Position numbers and translations under genes: made by a program. Below the pieces are notes generated by a model, which was not told where the DNA came from, ran no database searches, and worked only from the letters and a program-made list of their open reading frames with translations. From assembly GCA_018817195.1 (NCBI GenBank), contig JAHIUL010000227.1, forward strand, positions 1 through 14,265: DNA of 14,265 nucleotides. The letters are read 5' to 3'. Positions 1 to 8,161 of the stretch are shown piece after piece. The DNA comes from Candidatus Margulisiibacteriota bacterium. Lineage in GTDB: Bacteria > Margulisbacteria > WOR-1 > O2-12-FULL-45-9. Within the stretch, counting starts at the first letter, position 1. Every line of letters starts with the position of its first letter.

Positions 1-719
1 AATCCCAACATCAAAAGATTTGTATGTTAACAGCTTATGATTATCCTTTTGCTAGGATTTTAGATAATGCTGGAGTTGATATTATTCTAGTGGGCGACTC
101 GCTGGGGAACGTCGCGCTGGGTTATCGTGATACGCTGCCGGTTTCTCTCCAAGAAATAATAATCCACACTCAGGCTGTTAGTCGAGGCGTTGAGACCGCT
201 CTGGTTGTAGCTGACATGCCTTTTGGATCATATCAAGAGAGTGCTGATAAGGCATTATCAAATGCGATCCAACTAGCTAAAGCAGGTGCGGAAGCTGTTA
301 AAATTGAAGGAGCTGAGTATCTTCCAGCAATTAAGAAGATTATTAAGGCTGGCATCCCAGTAATGGGACATGTTGGTTTTACCCCTCAATCTGTTAATCA
401 GTTGGGAGGGTATCATAAACAGGGCAAAACCAAAGCTTCAGCCCAAAAGATCATAAAAGACGCTAAAGCCCTGGAAAAAGCAGGCTGTTTTGCGATTGTT
501 TTAGAAATGATACCGGATGAATTGGCTAAGAAGGTCACTAAAAGCTTAAAAATTCCAACAATTGGGATTGGCGCTGGCAAAAATTGTTGTGGACAGGTTT
601 TGGTAACAAGTGATCTGGTTGGCTTAAGCGAGTGGTCGCCAAGTTTTGCTAAACCTAAGGCTAATTTAAGAAATATAATTAGCAAAGCAGTTAAAGATTT
701 TATTAGTGAATATTGTTAG
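1..719 (+). CDS. panB: 3-methyl-2-oxobutanoate hydroxymethyltransferase (PanB), 5'-truncated by window edge
   Basis: PanB transfers a hydroxymethyl group from 5,10-methylene-THF to alpha-ketoisovalerate to give ketopantoate, the first committed step of pantothenate/CoA synthesis in the cytoplasm. The frame is open from base 3 into the ATG at 24, and the residues before it (QKIC, then MLTAYDYPF) fit the internal family pattern KxxMLTAYD. The true start is therefore probably outside the window and the ATG at 24 is internal. Counting from that Met, the expected metal and active-site residues are present: D25 in VGDSLG, D64 in ADMPFG, K93 and E95 in KIEGAE, and E161 in LEMIP. These sit at a constant offset of about 20 from E. 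coli D45, D84, E114/115 and E181. The glycine-rich IGIGAG block follows near 180. The C-terminus stops around a dozen residues earlier than E. coli PanB and lacks the usual basic/His tail. The downstream neighbour is a tRNA; no other pan gene is visible. Confidence 0.95.
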   Translation, partial: SQHQKICMLTAYDYPFARILDNAGVDIILVGDSLGNVALGYRDTLPVSLQEIIIHTQAVSRGVETALVVADMPFGSYQESADKALSNAIQLAKAGAEAVKIEGAEYLPAIKKIIKAGIPVMGHVGFTPQSVNQLGGYHKQGKTKASAQKIIKDAKALEKAGCFAIVLEMIPDELAKKVTKSLKIPTIGIGAGKNCCGQVLVTSDLVGLSEWSPSFAKPKANLRNIISKAVKDFISEYC

Positions 720-744
720 TTGGTTGTTGGCAGTTGGATGTTAA
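717..744. repeat. Degenerate 7-base tandem repeat left of the tRNA
   Basis: From the panB stop codon onward the sequence reads as consecutive heptamers: TAGTTGG (717-723), TTGTTGG (724-730), CAGTTGG (731-737), then a decayed ATGTTAA (738-744). The consensus is NNGTTGG. The first unit contains the panB TAG stop, so the repeat runs into the end of the gene. It ends six bases before the tRNA. Function unknown. Short tandem heptamers are known in intergenic regions of cyanobacteria (STRR sequences); relation to those is only an analogy. Confidence 0.5.
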
Positions 745-749
745 AACAG

Positions 750-823
750 GTCCCCGTAGCTCAACTGGATAGAGCACCAGTTTCCTAAACTGGGGGTTGT
801 GAGTTCGATTCTCGCCGGGGACA
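750..823 (+). tRNA. tRNA-Arg, anticodon CCU
   Basis: A complete cloverleaf can be folded by eye. The 7-bp acceptor stem pairs 750-756 (GTCCCCG) with 816-822 (CGGGGAC) without mismatch. The D stem pairs 759-762 (GCTC) with 772-775 (GAGC). The anticodon stem pairs 777-781 (CCAGT) with 789-793 (ACTGG), and the T stem pairs GTGAG with CTCGC around a TTCGATT loop. The seven-base anticodon loop at 782-788 is TTCCTAA, giving anticodon CCT at 784-786, which reads the AGG arginine codon. The discriminator is A823; the 3' CCA is not encoded. No convincing own promoter was found in the 30 bases after panB, so it may be read through from panB. tRNA-Arg(CCU) genes can serve as integration sites, but no integrase or duplicated 3' end is seen here. 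Confidence 0.96.
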
Positions 824-826
824 TGA

Positions 827-861
827 CCAGATAGTAGAAAGTAGAGCGTAGAAAATAGGAA
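827..861. repeat. Degenerate 7-base tandem repeat right of the tRNA, running into the aroK ribosome site
   Basis: Five consecutive heptamers can be laid out: CCAGATA (827-833), GTAGAAA (834-840), GTAGAGC (841-847), GTAGAAA (848-854) and ATAGGAA (855-861). Units 2 and 4 are identical. The last unit supplies AGGA at 857-860, five bases before the aroK ATG, so the repeat tail doubles as a Shine-Dalgarno site. The unit sequence differs from the array on the other side of the tRNA, but the period of seven is the same. No function is known to me. Confidence 0.5.
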
Positions 862-865
862 AAAT

Positions 866-1372
866 ATGAACATAATTTTAATTGGTTTTATGGGATCTGG
901 GAAATCAGCGGTTGGGCATTTACTGGCTAACCAGCTGAAGATGGATTATCTTGACGCAGATGAATTGATTGAGAAAACTGAAAAGATGCCAATTAACGAT
1001 ATCTTTGCCAAAAAAGGCGAGCCATATTTTAGAGAATTAGAATCTCAGGTGATCAAAACACTTCAGGATTATGATAACTTTGTAATATCAACCGGCGGCG
1101 GCATGGTGCTGCGCCAGGAAAATGTTAAGCTGCTCAAAGAAGTCGGGCCATTAGTTTTGCTTTGGGCAGAACCTAATGTAATTTACCAGAGGATTAAGAA
1201 TGAAAAACACCGGCCGCTGCTTAAAGTTAAAGTCCCACGTGCTGAAATTTATAAAATATTGGAACAGCGAGAATCAATTTACAGGCAGGCGGCTGATTTT
1301 GAAGTTGATACCTGCAAATTAAGCGTTGAGGAGGTTAGTTCAAAAATAATCACATGGCTAAAATCAAAGTAG
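866..1372 (+). CDS. aroK: Shikimate kinase
   Basis: This enzyme phosphorylates shikimate to shikimate-3-phosphate with ATP, the fifth step of the shikimate pathway, in the cytoplasm. At 168 residues it has the usual family length. Seen motifs: the P-loop GFMGSGKS at 7-14; the DxD Mg/shikimate motif D30-A-D32; R56 in FRELE, which binds shikimate in characterised enzymes; the Walker-B-like GGG at 77-79; and the lid arginine R116 in HRPLL. The start at 866 is supported by AGGA at 857-860 and by the P-loop falling at the expected distance from the N-terminus. It is the first gene of a tightly packed set and overlaps aroB by 19 bases, so the two consecutive-pathway enzymes are probably co-translated. 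AroK versus AroL cannot be separated from this sequence, but the aroB linkage favours aroK. Confidence 0.96.
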   Translation: MNIILIGFMGSGKSAVGHLLANQLKMDYLDADELIEKTEKMPINDIFAKKGEPYFRELESQVIKTLQDYDNFVISTGGGMVLRQENVKLLKEVGPLVLLWAEPNVIYQRIKNEKHRPLLKVKVPRAEIYKILEQRESIYRQAADFEVDTCKLSVEEVSSKIITWLKSK

Positions 1373-2466
1373 ACTTAAAAGATAGAAGTTACGACATTAT
1401 AGTTGGCGCAGGTATACTGGCTGAATTGGGAAAATTGATTAAGGATAATAGTTGGGGCAGGGAAATCTTTATTATTACTGACCCTTTGGTCAATGACCTC
1501 TTTGGTGATAAGCTGCGAGCTGGTTTAAAAGGATTTAAGATCCAAACCCTGGAAGTGCCGCGCGGCGAAAGATATAAGACATTAAAAACTGCAGCTGCGT
1601 TGATTGACCAAATGGTCAGGTACAAAGCTCATCGGGATTCTCTAGTTATTGCAATGGGCGGCGGTGTGATTGGCGATATTGCTGGTTATGTTGCGTCTTC
1701 TTACATGCGAGGCATAAATTATATCCAGGTGCCAACAACATTATTGGCGCAGGTTGACGCTTCAATTGGCGGGAAAACAGGTGTTAACCATCCGAAATGC
1801 AAAAACCTAATTGGCGCATTTTACCAGCCAAAATTAGTTTATATTGATATTGAAACATTAAAAACCTTGCCAGCCAGAGAATTGCGCACCGGTCTGGCAG
1901 AGGTTGTTAAATATGGAGTGATTGAAGACGCGGCTTTTTTTAAATTTATTGAACAAAATGCCCGTCATCTTAACACGAAGTCATTTGAATCACCCGATAC
2001 ATTGCGAGCGGCGCTTAAAGTCTGGCACACTATTGTGGCAGAATCAGCCAAGATAAAAGCTAAAGTTGTTGCCAAGGACGAGACTGAAAGCGGCATCAGG
2101 ATGATTCTCAATTACGGGCATACCGTTGGGCATGCGATTGAAACTTTAACTAAGTATAAGTCTTATAATCATGGCGAAGCAGTTGCCATAGGAATGGCTG
2201 TAGCTGCTGGTATAGCTAATATGATGCGGATGATTAGCCAAGATACTGTTGATAGGATTGTTGAGCTTATTAGTCAGTTAGGTTTGCCAACTGAGCCGGT
2301 TGGATTGCCGGCAAAAAAGATTGTTGATGCCCTGCAAATTGATAAGAAGGTTAGGGGAGGCAAAGTTTTATTTGTCCTGCCAGAGCGAATCGGCAAGGTC
2401 GAAATCAAAGAAACCGTTACTCCCAGAACTGTTGAGCGTGTCTTAAAGGAGATGAAGGCCAAATGA
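1354..2466 (+). CDS. aroB: 3-dehydroquinate synthase
   Basis: AroB converts DAHP to 3-dehydroquinate, the second step of the shikimate pathway, using NAD+ and a divalent metal. The 370 residues are close to the usual 350-370. The NAD-binding segment contains GGGVIGD, then the near-invariant run around [13 protein letters not shown] and GGKTGVNHP, then [10 protein letters not shown]. Metal ligands are visible as E183 (LAEVVKYG), H256 (NYGHTVGH) and H273 (HGEAV), equivalent by motif and spacing to E184/H247/H264 of the E. coli enzyme. The ATG at 1354 lies inside aroK; no upstream in-frame start exists because a TAG stands at 1336-1338. The only strong Shine-Dalgarno (GAGGAGG, 1328-1334) is 19 bases away, too far for normal use, so translation is probably coupled to aroK. 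The stop overlaps the tyrS start as ATGA. Confidence 0.97.
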   Translation: MAKIKVDLKDRSYDIIVGAGILAELGKLIKDNSWGREIFIITDPLVNDLFGDKLRAGLKGFKIQTLEVPRGERYKTLKTAAALIDQMVRYKAHRDSLVIAMGGGVIGDIAGYVASSYMRGINYIQVPTTLLAQVDASIGGKTGVNHPKCKNLIGAFYQPKLVYIDIETLKTLPARELRTGLAEVVKYGVIEDAAFFKFIEQNARHLNTKSFESPDTLRAALKVWHTIVAESAKIKAKVVAKDETESGIRMILNYGHTVGHAIETLTKYKSYNHGEAVAIGMAVAAGIANMMRMISQDTVDRIVELISQLGLPTEPVGLPAKKIVDALQIDKKVRGGKVLFVLPERIGKVEIKETVTPRTVERVLKEMKAK

Positions 2467-3629
2467 AGAGTGCTGCAGAACAGTTAAAAATTATTAAACG
2501 CGGGATTTCTGAGTTAATTCCAGAAGACGAATTTGTTAAAAAACTAGAAAAAGGCAAACCCTTGCGCATAAAATGGGGCGCAGACCCGTCAGCGCCTGAT
2601 ATTCATCTTGGCCATACTATTGTTTTGAATAAGCTCAGACAATTACAAGAATTGGGACATGAAGTTATCTTTTTAATCGGTGATTTTACCGCTATGGTAG
2701 GAGATCCTACAGGGAAATCTGAGACAAGAAAACCGCTCAGCAAACAAGAGGTAGCCGAAAATGCTAAAACTTATAAAGCTCAAGTATTTAAAGTTTTGGA
2801 TAAAAGAAAAACTAAGGTTGTCTTTAACTCCCAGTGGCTAAATAAAATGGATTTAATGGATGTATTTAAACTATCTTCACAATACACTGTTGCCCGGATG
2901 CTTGAAAGAAAGGATTTTAAAGAACGCTTTAAGCAAGAAAAAGATATTTCTGTAATAGAGTTTATGTATCCACTGCTTCAGGGGTATGATTCTGTTCATC
3001 TCAAGGCAGATGTTGAAATTGGCGGCACAGACCAAAAATTTAATCTTTTAATGGGCAGAACATTGCAACAAAGATATGGGCAAGAGAGTCAAATAGTTAT
3101 TACTTTACCTTTATTAGAGGGAACTGATGGGGTGCAAAAAATGAGTAAATCTTTAGGTAATTATATCGGTATTACTGAGGCACCCGACCAAATTTTCGGC
3201 AAGGTCATGTCAATTTCTGATGAATTAATGCATCGCTATTATGAATTGTTAACAGATGAAGATTTAAGCAAAGTTAAAACTATGCATCCAAAAGAAGCAA
3301 AGCAGCATTTAGCTTCTTTAATCGTAACTAGATTTTACAATGAAAAAGCTGCTAAGGTTGCGGCTGCAGAATTCGATGCTATTTTCAAGTCTGGAGCAAA
3401 ACCACAAGATATAGAGTTAAAGATTCTTCCTAAAAGCCATTGGACTGCTCCTGAGCTGCTCTTTGGTTCTGGCATGACAGCTTCTGGCTCTGAATCCCGC
3501 CGCGTAATAAAGCAGGGCGGTTTTAAGGTTGATGATAAAACTATTACAGATGAAAATGCATTAATTGATATTTCAAACGAAGTCTTACTGCAAAAAGGTA
3601 AACGTAATTTTCTTAGGGTAAAAGGATGA
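2463..3629 (+). CDS. tyrS: Tyrosyl-tRNA synthetase
   Basis: A class I aminoacyl-tRNA synthetase that charges tRNA-Tyr with tyrosine. The 388-residue chain has the HIGH signature as HLGH at 48-51, preceded by [23 protein letters not shown]; the tyrosine-site segment around [13 protein letters not shown]; and a perfect KMSKS loop at 226-230. The last about 60 residues, with [18 protein letters not shown] and [11 protein letters not shown], look like the S4-like RNA-binding tail. This sequence pattern is that of the second bacterial TyrRS type (often called TyrZ/TyrS2) rather than the E. coli TyrS type; that assignment is from memory of the signatures. The ATG overlaps the aroB stop (ATGA, 2463-2466), with AAAGGAG at 2445-2451 upstream. 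No T-box leader is possible upstream because the preceding bases are coding. Its position between shikimate and surface-sugar genes suggests read-through expression. Confidence 0.96.
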   Translation: MKSAAEQLKIIKRGISELIPEDEFVKKLEKGKPLRIKWGADPSAPDIHLGHTIVLNKLRQLQELGHEVIFLIGDFTAMVGDPTGKSETRKPLSKQEVAENAKTYKAQVFKVLDKRKTKVVFNSQWLNKMDLMDVFKLSSQYTVARMLERKDFKERFKQEKDISVIEFMYPLLQGYDSVHLKADVEIGGTDQKFNLLMGRTLQQRYGQESQIVITLPLLEGTDGVQKMSKSLGNYIGITEAPDQIFGKVMSISDELMHRYYELLTDEDLSKVKTMHPKEAKQHLASLIVTRFYNEKAAKVAAAEFDAIFKSGAKPQDIELKILPKSHWTAPELLFGSGMTASGSESRRVIKQGGFKVDDKTITDENALIDISNEVLLQKGKRNFLRVKG

Positions 3630-4495
3630 GAATATTAATTATTGGCGCTGACGGGCAACTCGGCACAGATTTAGTTAAAGTTATTCCTAAAGAGGAACAA
3701 ATCCCTTTAACCATTAAAAACATTGATATAACTAATCGAGAAATAACTCTTCAGGAAATCAAAAATCATCAGCCGGATATTGTAATTAATACCGCAGCGC
3801 ACAATCATGTTGATAAATGTGAAGAAGAATTTGCGCTGGCTTTTGAAATTAATACTTATGGGGTTAAATATTTAGCTGAAGCATGCAAAGCAACAAATTC
3901 ATGTCTTGTCCATATTTCAACAGATTATGTTTTTGATGGTAAAAAAGGCAAGCCCTATGTAGAAACAGATCAGCCAAATCCCCAATCAATTTATGCTATT
4001 TCCAAATATGCTGGTGAGCAGATAGTAAAATACAGCCTTGATAAGTATTTTATAATTCGGTCAACTGGATTATATGGAACAGCGGGATGTTTGGGCAAGG
4101 GCGGAACAAATTTTGTTGAAAGTATACTTAAACTGGCTGCTACCCAGCCGGAACTTAAAGTTGTGACTGATGAAATTTTAAGTCCAACTTATACTCTTGA
4201 TTTGGCAAAACAAATTTATGAATTAGTAAAAACTAATAAATATGGTTTGTATCATGCTGTTAGCCATGGCAGCTGCTCCTGGTATGATTTTGCCGTCAAA
4301 ATATTTGAGCTCCTGGGCAGAAAAATTAAAATCACAAAAACCACTGCAGCTGAACTTAAAGCTGCGGCCAAACGGCCTGGTTATTCTGCTCTAAAGAATG
4401 CTGCTTTAGAAAAAATAAGCCTTGATAAAATGCGCCCCTGGCAAGAGGCTTTAAAGGCCTATTTGATTGAAAAAGGTTATCTTAAACCCGCATGA
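3626..4495 (+). CDS. rfbD: dTDP-4-dehydrorhamnose reductase-like (RmlD/RfbD family)
   Basis: The protein matches the NAD(P)-dependent extended short-chain dehydrogenase family whose RmlD members reduce dTDP-4-keto-L-rhamnose to dTDP-L-rhamnose. Seen features: a Rossmann nucleotide motif GADGQLG at 7-13; the [14 protein letters not shown] block, close to the family VINAAAYTxVDxAE; the STDYVFDG signature; and the catalytic Y123-x3-K127 in YAISK. At 289 residues it is the usual size. The start is an ATGA overlap with tyrS, preceded by AGGG at 3615-3618. Its place before a glycosyltransferase and O-antigen genes supports a role in nucleotide-sugar supply. RmlA, RmlB and RmlC are not in the window, so they would have to be encoded elsewhere. 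A related reductase acting on another dTDP-sugar, or a MAT2B-like homologue, cannot be excluded. Confidence 0.88.
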   Translation: MRILIIGADGQLGTDLVKVIPKEEQIPLTIKNIDITNREITLQEIKNHQPDIVINTAAHNHVDKCEEEFALAFEINTYGVKYLAEACKATNSCLVHISTDYVFDGKKGKPYVETDQPNPQSIYAISKYAGEQIVKYSLDKYFIIRSTGLYGTAGCLGKGGTNFVESILKLAATQPELKVVTDEILSPTYTLDLAKQIYELVKTNKYGLYHAVSHGSCSWYDFAVKIFELLGRKIKITKTTAAELKAAAKRPGYSALKNAALEKISLDKMRPWQEALKAYLIEKGYLKPA

Positions 4496-5604
4496 AAATT
4501 GCAATTGTCCACGATTATTTAAACCAGTTTGGCGGGGCAGAAAGGGTAATTTCTGCTCTTCATGAGATTTGGCCGGAAGCCCCAATCTATACCTCTATTT
4601 ACAATAGTAAAAAGATGCCTGATATATTTAGCAGTATGGATATTCGAACGTCATTTATGCAACGCTTTCCCTTTGTATTTAATTTGTTTAAATGGTATCT
4701 TCTTTTTTATCCTTTCGCCTTTAAAAGTTTTGATTTAAGCGAATACGATGTTATTCTTTCTTCAAGCTCAGCCTGGGCAAAGGGGATTAGAAAAAGAAAA
4801 GAACAGTTGCATATTTGTTATTGTTATACTCCAATGCGTTTTGTTTGGCGCTATGATGATTATGTTAAAAGGGAAAATTTTGGTTTTTTAATCAAGGCCA
4901 TCTTACCTCTGGTCCTAAAACCCATCAAAAAATGGGAGCTTGAAACTGTTAAAGAAGTAGATAATTTTATTGCTATTTCAAAGACTATTGCAGAGCGGAT
5001 CCGAATGACTTACAGACGGAAATCTGATATAATTTATCCGCCGGTTGAATGTAGCTTATTTCAACCCTCAAATCTGGACCAGGACTATTTTCTTGTAGTG
5101 TCAAGATTAAATTCCTATAAGAGAATAGACATTGTGGTCAAAGCATTTAATAGGTTAGAGCTACCCCTAAAAATTATTGGCGATGGTCCCGATCGAAAAC
5201 CTCTGCAGAGGATGGCCAATTCTAACATTGAATTTTTAGGGAGAAGGTCGGATGAGGAGCTAAAGCAGTATCTTGCAGGATGCAGAGCATTGGTTTTCCC
5301 AGGTGAAGAAGATTTTGGGATAGTGCCTGTTGAAGCAATGTCGGTTGGCAGGCCGGTTATTGCTTACAGGGCTGGTGGTGCTGAAGAAACTGTAATTGAT
5401 GGTTTGACAGGCGTATTCTTTAATGAACAGATGGTTGAGTCGCTTGTAGCTGCTGTAAATAAATTTCAATTAAACACGTTTGAAAAAAATAAAATCCGCG
5501 AACATGCACTAAAATTTGATAAAGAAGTGTTTAAGGAAAGGATTAAGAATCTGGTTAATTCCAAGTTTACAGTATTTAGAGACAAAGAACCCTGTAATAA
5601 CTAA
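4492..5604 (+). CDS. GT4-family (GT-B fold) glycosyltransferase, probable surface-polysaccharide assembly
   Basis: A retaining GT-B glycosyltransferase of 370 residues. The N-terminal half begins [19 protein letters not shown], typical of GT4 acceptor domains that resemble WbaZ-like mannosyltransferases. The C-terminal half has the donor-binding GT1/GT4 region: IIGDGPDR, then the E-x7-E element E273 to E281 (EDFGIVPVE), followed by AMSVGRPVIAYRAGG. There is no signal peptide; a hydrophobic/aromatic stretch near 60-80 may give peripheral membrane contact. The start overlaps the rfbD stop as ATGA. It probably adds a sugar from a nucleotide donor to a lipid-linked glycan on the cytoplasmic side; donor and acceptor cannot be read from the sequence. 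The gene is followed by the only gap (31 bp) in this operon. Confidence 0.9.
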   Translation: MKIAIVHDYLNQFGGAERVISALHEIWPEAPIYTSIYNSKKMPDIFSSMDIRTSFMQRFPFVFNLFKWYLLFYPFAFKSFDLSEYDVILSSSSAWAKGIRKRKEQLHICYCYTPMRFVWRYDDYVKRENFGFLIKAILPLVLKPIKKWELETVKEVDNFIAISKTIAERIRMTYRRKSDIIYPPVECSLFQPSNLDQDYFLVVSRLNSYKRIDIVVKAFNRLELPLKIIGDGPDRKPLQRMANSNIEFLGRRSDEELKQYLAGCRALVFPGEEDFGIVPVEAMSVGRPVIAYRAGGAEETVIDGLTGVFFNEQMVESLVAAVNKFQLNTFEKNKIREHALKFDKEVFKERIKNLVNSKFTVFRDKEPCNN

Positions 5605-5635
5605 TTGAAATAATAATAAAGGCAGATTTAAAGAA

Positions 5636-8161
5636 ATGAAAAAAAATAAGGCGGTAATAAACTGGAATTCATCCCAGGCATTTAATTTCGCTATGGGGAT
5701 ACTAATCCTGGTTATTGTCTTCATTATGCCAACTATTTTTGACCGCCGCCTGGGCATTGTCTTTTCCGGCACCAAAACAACCTGGATGCGTATTATAGGT
5801 TCATTAATGCTGGGTCTTTGGGCGACAAAGCTAATAGTTCTTAGGGAACATCGTTTTGTTAGGACCAAACTTGATTGGCCGGTTTTGTCATTTTTGCTCG
5901 GCACCACAATTGCAACACTAACATCGATCAGCGTTTATACTAGCGTGGCCGGATTTTACGGTAGATATGAAGGCTTAACCAGCTGGTACCTTTTTGGGCT
6001 TTTCTTTTTTGTTATTACAAACTATATAAAATCTTTTGATCAACTGAAGCAGATAGTTGTTACTGTTATGTCAGCTGCGACTCTGATGGCTGTATATTCA
6101 ATAATCCAAAGATATGCCTTAGATCCGTATATGTGGGGTGGGGTTCCTACTAAGGAAAGAGTAATAGGAACTATTGGGCAGCCAAATTTTTTAGCCGCCT
6201 ATATGTTAATGGCTTTCTTTATGTTGCTTTCTCTGTTGCTCTTTGATAGAAAACATGAAATAAAACAAATTGATTGGCTGGAGCAGTTGTTAATAACCAG
6301 CTATTTTATTTTTGTGCAGCTGGCTTCTCTGTTCATGATATATTCTCTGGATGCGAATAATTTTGTCCGCTGGTACCTGGTTGTTATCTTAATGACAGCA
6401 GCTTCCATTTTATTTTCTTTTAATTACAAAAAACTTCACCCATTAATTTTTAATATCCTTATCGGTTTTAGCTTGGTCGTGATTTATGTTTGTATCCTTT
6501 ATACCCAAAGTCGCGGTGGATATATGGGCTTTTTCTGTGGTACCGTGCTGTTTGCCCTGGCTGCCGGACGCCAGGCAATTTTAAACCATTGGAAAAAGAT
6601 TGCTGTTTTAGGCCTATTAATTGTAGCTATTTCCGGTCTAACTATGATGCGGTCGGAGTATTCGCCTTTTGCCCGTTTTGCTTCTGAGGTTACAACTGAA
6701 AAAGTGGAAACCGCTGAAAAAGAAGAGTCAAAATTAGAGCTTAAAGGCGCGGCCGGATCGCGCGGCGAAACCTGGACCAGCGCTTTTGGCATTATTGCTG
6801 ATAATCCATTTTTTGGTATTGGTCCTGAGGTTCTTAAGATGGTTTTTCCTAGATATGAAACTGAAATGTTCCGTTTTAGAGAAGCGTTCCATGTAAAGCA
6901 GGATCGCTGCCACAATGAGATATTTGACGTTGGTGTTACCAAAGGCTTGGTAACTTTCTATGTTTATATTTGGCTGCTGTTTGTCTTTTTTAGCACCGGG
7001 CTGCGTAAAGCCGTAACCTTGGTTGGACAAGAAAAACTCCTTGTGGCAGGGCTTTTGGCAGCTGCTCTGGCATTTTTGATCCAAAACCAATTTAGCTTTG
7101 GCGTTGTTGCAATAACCTCTCTATTTTGGATCATTTGGGCCATGGTCATGGTTGTTGGGGAAAAAGCAGAAGATGAACCAATAAAGAAATTTTCCTGGCT
7201 GGAAATCCCCTGGCTGCCGATTGCCGGTATTATTATTGTTGTTGTATTTTGTATTTATTTAGCTTTCTTGTCCTTTAGAGGAGATATCTGGTTTAAAATC
7301 GGCAAAACTCAGATGCAAATGCAGCGCTTTGATCAAGCGGTTGTTTCATTAGAAAAATCATTAAGTGTTTTCCCCTACGAAGGCGGCACCATATCTCATT
7401 TGGGTATTTCTTATCTAAATTATTACTACGCGAATGGTTCTCGTCAAAACGAACTGTTGGACAAATCAATTAAGGCCTTGTTATACGGGACAAAAATAGA
7501 TCCTTATAATGCTGATAATTATTATATGCTGTCAAAAATATATTTGTTGCTCAGAGATCTTAATACTGCGGAAAAGTACACTGATATCGCCTTAAAAATT
7601 GATCCTTACTATGCAGAGGTCTATTATACTAAAGGCTTAATTTCTCAAGCCAGGGGCAATCTTGATTTGGCGGCGCAGGATTATGAAAAAGCATTTATGA
7701 TCAATCCTAACTTGGACTACGTCATGCAAAGGCTTGAGTCAATGAACAAAATAGCGGGCAGGCAGGCCGAAACAAGGAAGGCTTTTGAAAAAGCGCTGGA
7801 TAAATATGATAATTACATGCCGGTCCTGGGTATGATGACAAAGCTATATATTGAAGACGGCAAGTTAGATAAGGCGCTAAAACTGACTGAGAGAATGATA
7901 AAAATAGACCTCAAGAATTACAGTGGATATCTCATGAGAGGTGAAGTCTACCTTAAGTCAGGCAGGCTGGAAGCAGCTTTTTCTGATTTTCAGCAGGTTG
8001 CAATTAAAGACCCAAAAAATATCTCAGCACATCTGGCCTTGGGACGTTATTTCTTGGCCAAAAAGGATAACCAGAGGGCTATTAATGAATTTGAACAAGC
8101 GCTGAGGCTTGACCCTAATAATCAATATGCTAAACAGATGCTTGCCAGATTAGGTAAATGA
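5636..8161 (+). CDS. Wzy_C/O-antigen-ligase-like polytopic membrane protein with C-terminal TPR repeats
   Basis: An 841-residue two-part protein. Roughly residues 1-550 are polytopic membrane sequence with around a dozen hydrophobic segments. They carry the O-antigen ligase/polymerase (Wzy_C) signatures YTQSRGGYMG (SRGG from residue 292) and, after a periplasmic-type loop with many charged residues, RCHNEIFDVGVTKG (H426-N427), the His motif important in WaaL/PglL-type enzymes. Residues from about 555 to the end are soluble and contain several tetratricopeptide repeats, for example around WFKIGKTQMQMQRFDQAV, NYYMLSKIYLLLRDLNTAEKY, GLISQARGNLDLAAQDYEKA, GEVYLKSGRLEAAFSDFQ and FLAKKDNQRAINEFEQAL. 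Family members transfer or polymerise undecaprenyl-diphosphate-linked glycans at the outer face of the inner membrane, either onto lipid A-core, onto other repeat units, or onto proteins. Which applies here cannot be decided. It sits between a glycosyltransferase and the initiating transferase. Translation signals are weak: AAAGG at 5618-5622 is 13 bases from the ATG. Confidence 0.88.
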   Translation: MKKNKAVINWNSSQAFNFAMGILILVIVFIMPTIFDRRLGIVFSGTKTTWMRIIGSLMLGLWATKLIVLREHRFVRTKLDWPVLSFLLGTTIATLTSISVYTSVAGFYGRYEGLTSWYLFGLFFFVITNYIKSFDQLKQIVVTVMSAATLMAVYSIIQRYALDPYMWGGVPTKERVIGTIGQPNFLAAYMLMAFFMLLSLLLFDRKHEIKQIDWLEQLLITSYFIFVQLASLFMIYSLDANNFVRWYLVVILMTAASILFSFNYKKLHPLIFNILIGFSLVVIYVCILYTQSRGGYMGFFCGTVLFALAAGRQAILNHWKKIAVLGLLIVAISGLTMMRSEYSPFARFASEVTTEKVETAEKEESKLELKGAAGSRGETWTSAFGIIADNPFFGIGPEVLKMVFPRYETEMFRFREAFHVKQDRCHNEIFDVGVTKGLVTFYVYIWLLFVFFSTGLRKAVTLVGQEKLLVAGLLAAALAFLIQNQFSFGVVAITSLFWIIWAMVMVVGEKAEDEPIKKFSWLEIPWLPIAGIIIVVVFCIYLAFLSFRGDIWFKIGKTQMQMQRFDQAVVSLEKSLSVFPYEGGTISHLGISYLNYYYANGSRQNELLDKSIKALLYGTKIDPYNADNYYMLSKIYLLLRDLNTAEKYTDIALKIDPYYAEVYYTKGLISQARGNLDLAAQDYEKAFMINPNLDYVMQRLESMNKIAGRQAETRKAFEKALDKYDNYMPVLGMMTKLYIEDGKLDKALKLTERMIKIDLKNYSGYLMRGEVYLKSGRLEAAFSDFQQVAIKDPKNISAHLALGRYFLAKKDNQRAINEFEQALRLDPNNQYAKQMLARLGK

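Noticed and set aside
24..719. panB as a complete gene starting at the ATG at 24
   Set aside because: The reading frame stays open upstream to the window edge and the residues before this Met match the conserved PanB segment before MLTAYD; the family has about 20 more residues.
717..749. A promoter for the tRNA in the panB-tRNA gap
   Set aside because: TTGTTA and TTGGTT occur as possible -35 elements, but the bases at the right spacing (GGATGT, AACAGG) are not -10-like.
750..823. tRNA-Arg as an active integration site (attB)
   Set aside because: No integrase, no repeat of the tRNA 3' end and no foreign-looking genes follow; downstream are housekeeping genes.
5605..5635. TTGAAA at 5605-5610 as an internal operon promoter before the TPR membrane protein
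   Set aside because: At 16-17 bases spacing only TTTAAA/TTAAAG is available as a -10, a poor match; not enough to call.
6499..6942. Long open frame on the minus strand inside the O-antigen-ligase-like gene (and similar antisense frames elsewhere)
   Set aside because: It lies wholly inside a gene with clear family motifs, has no recognisable protein pattern and no ribosome site; typical shadow frame.
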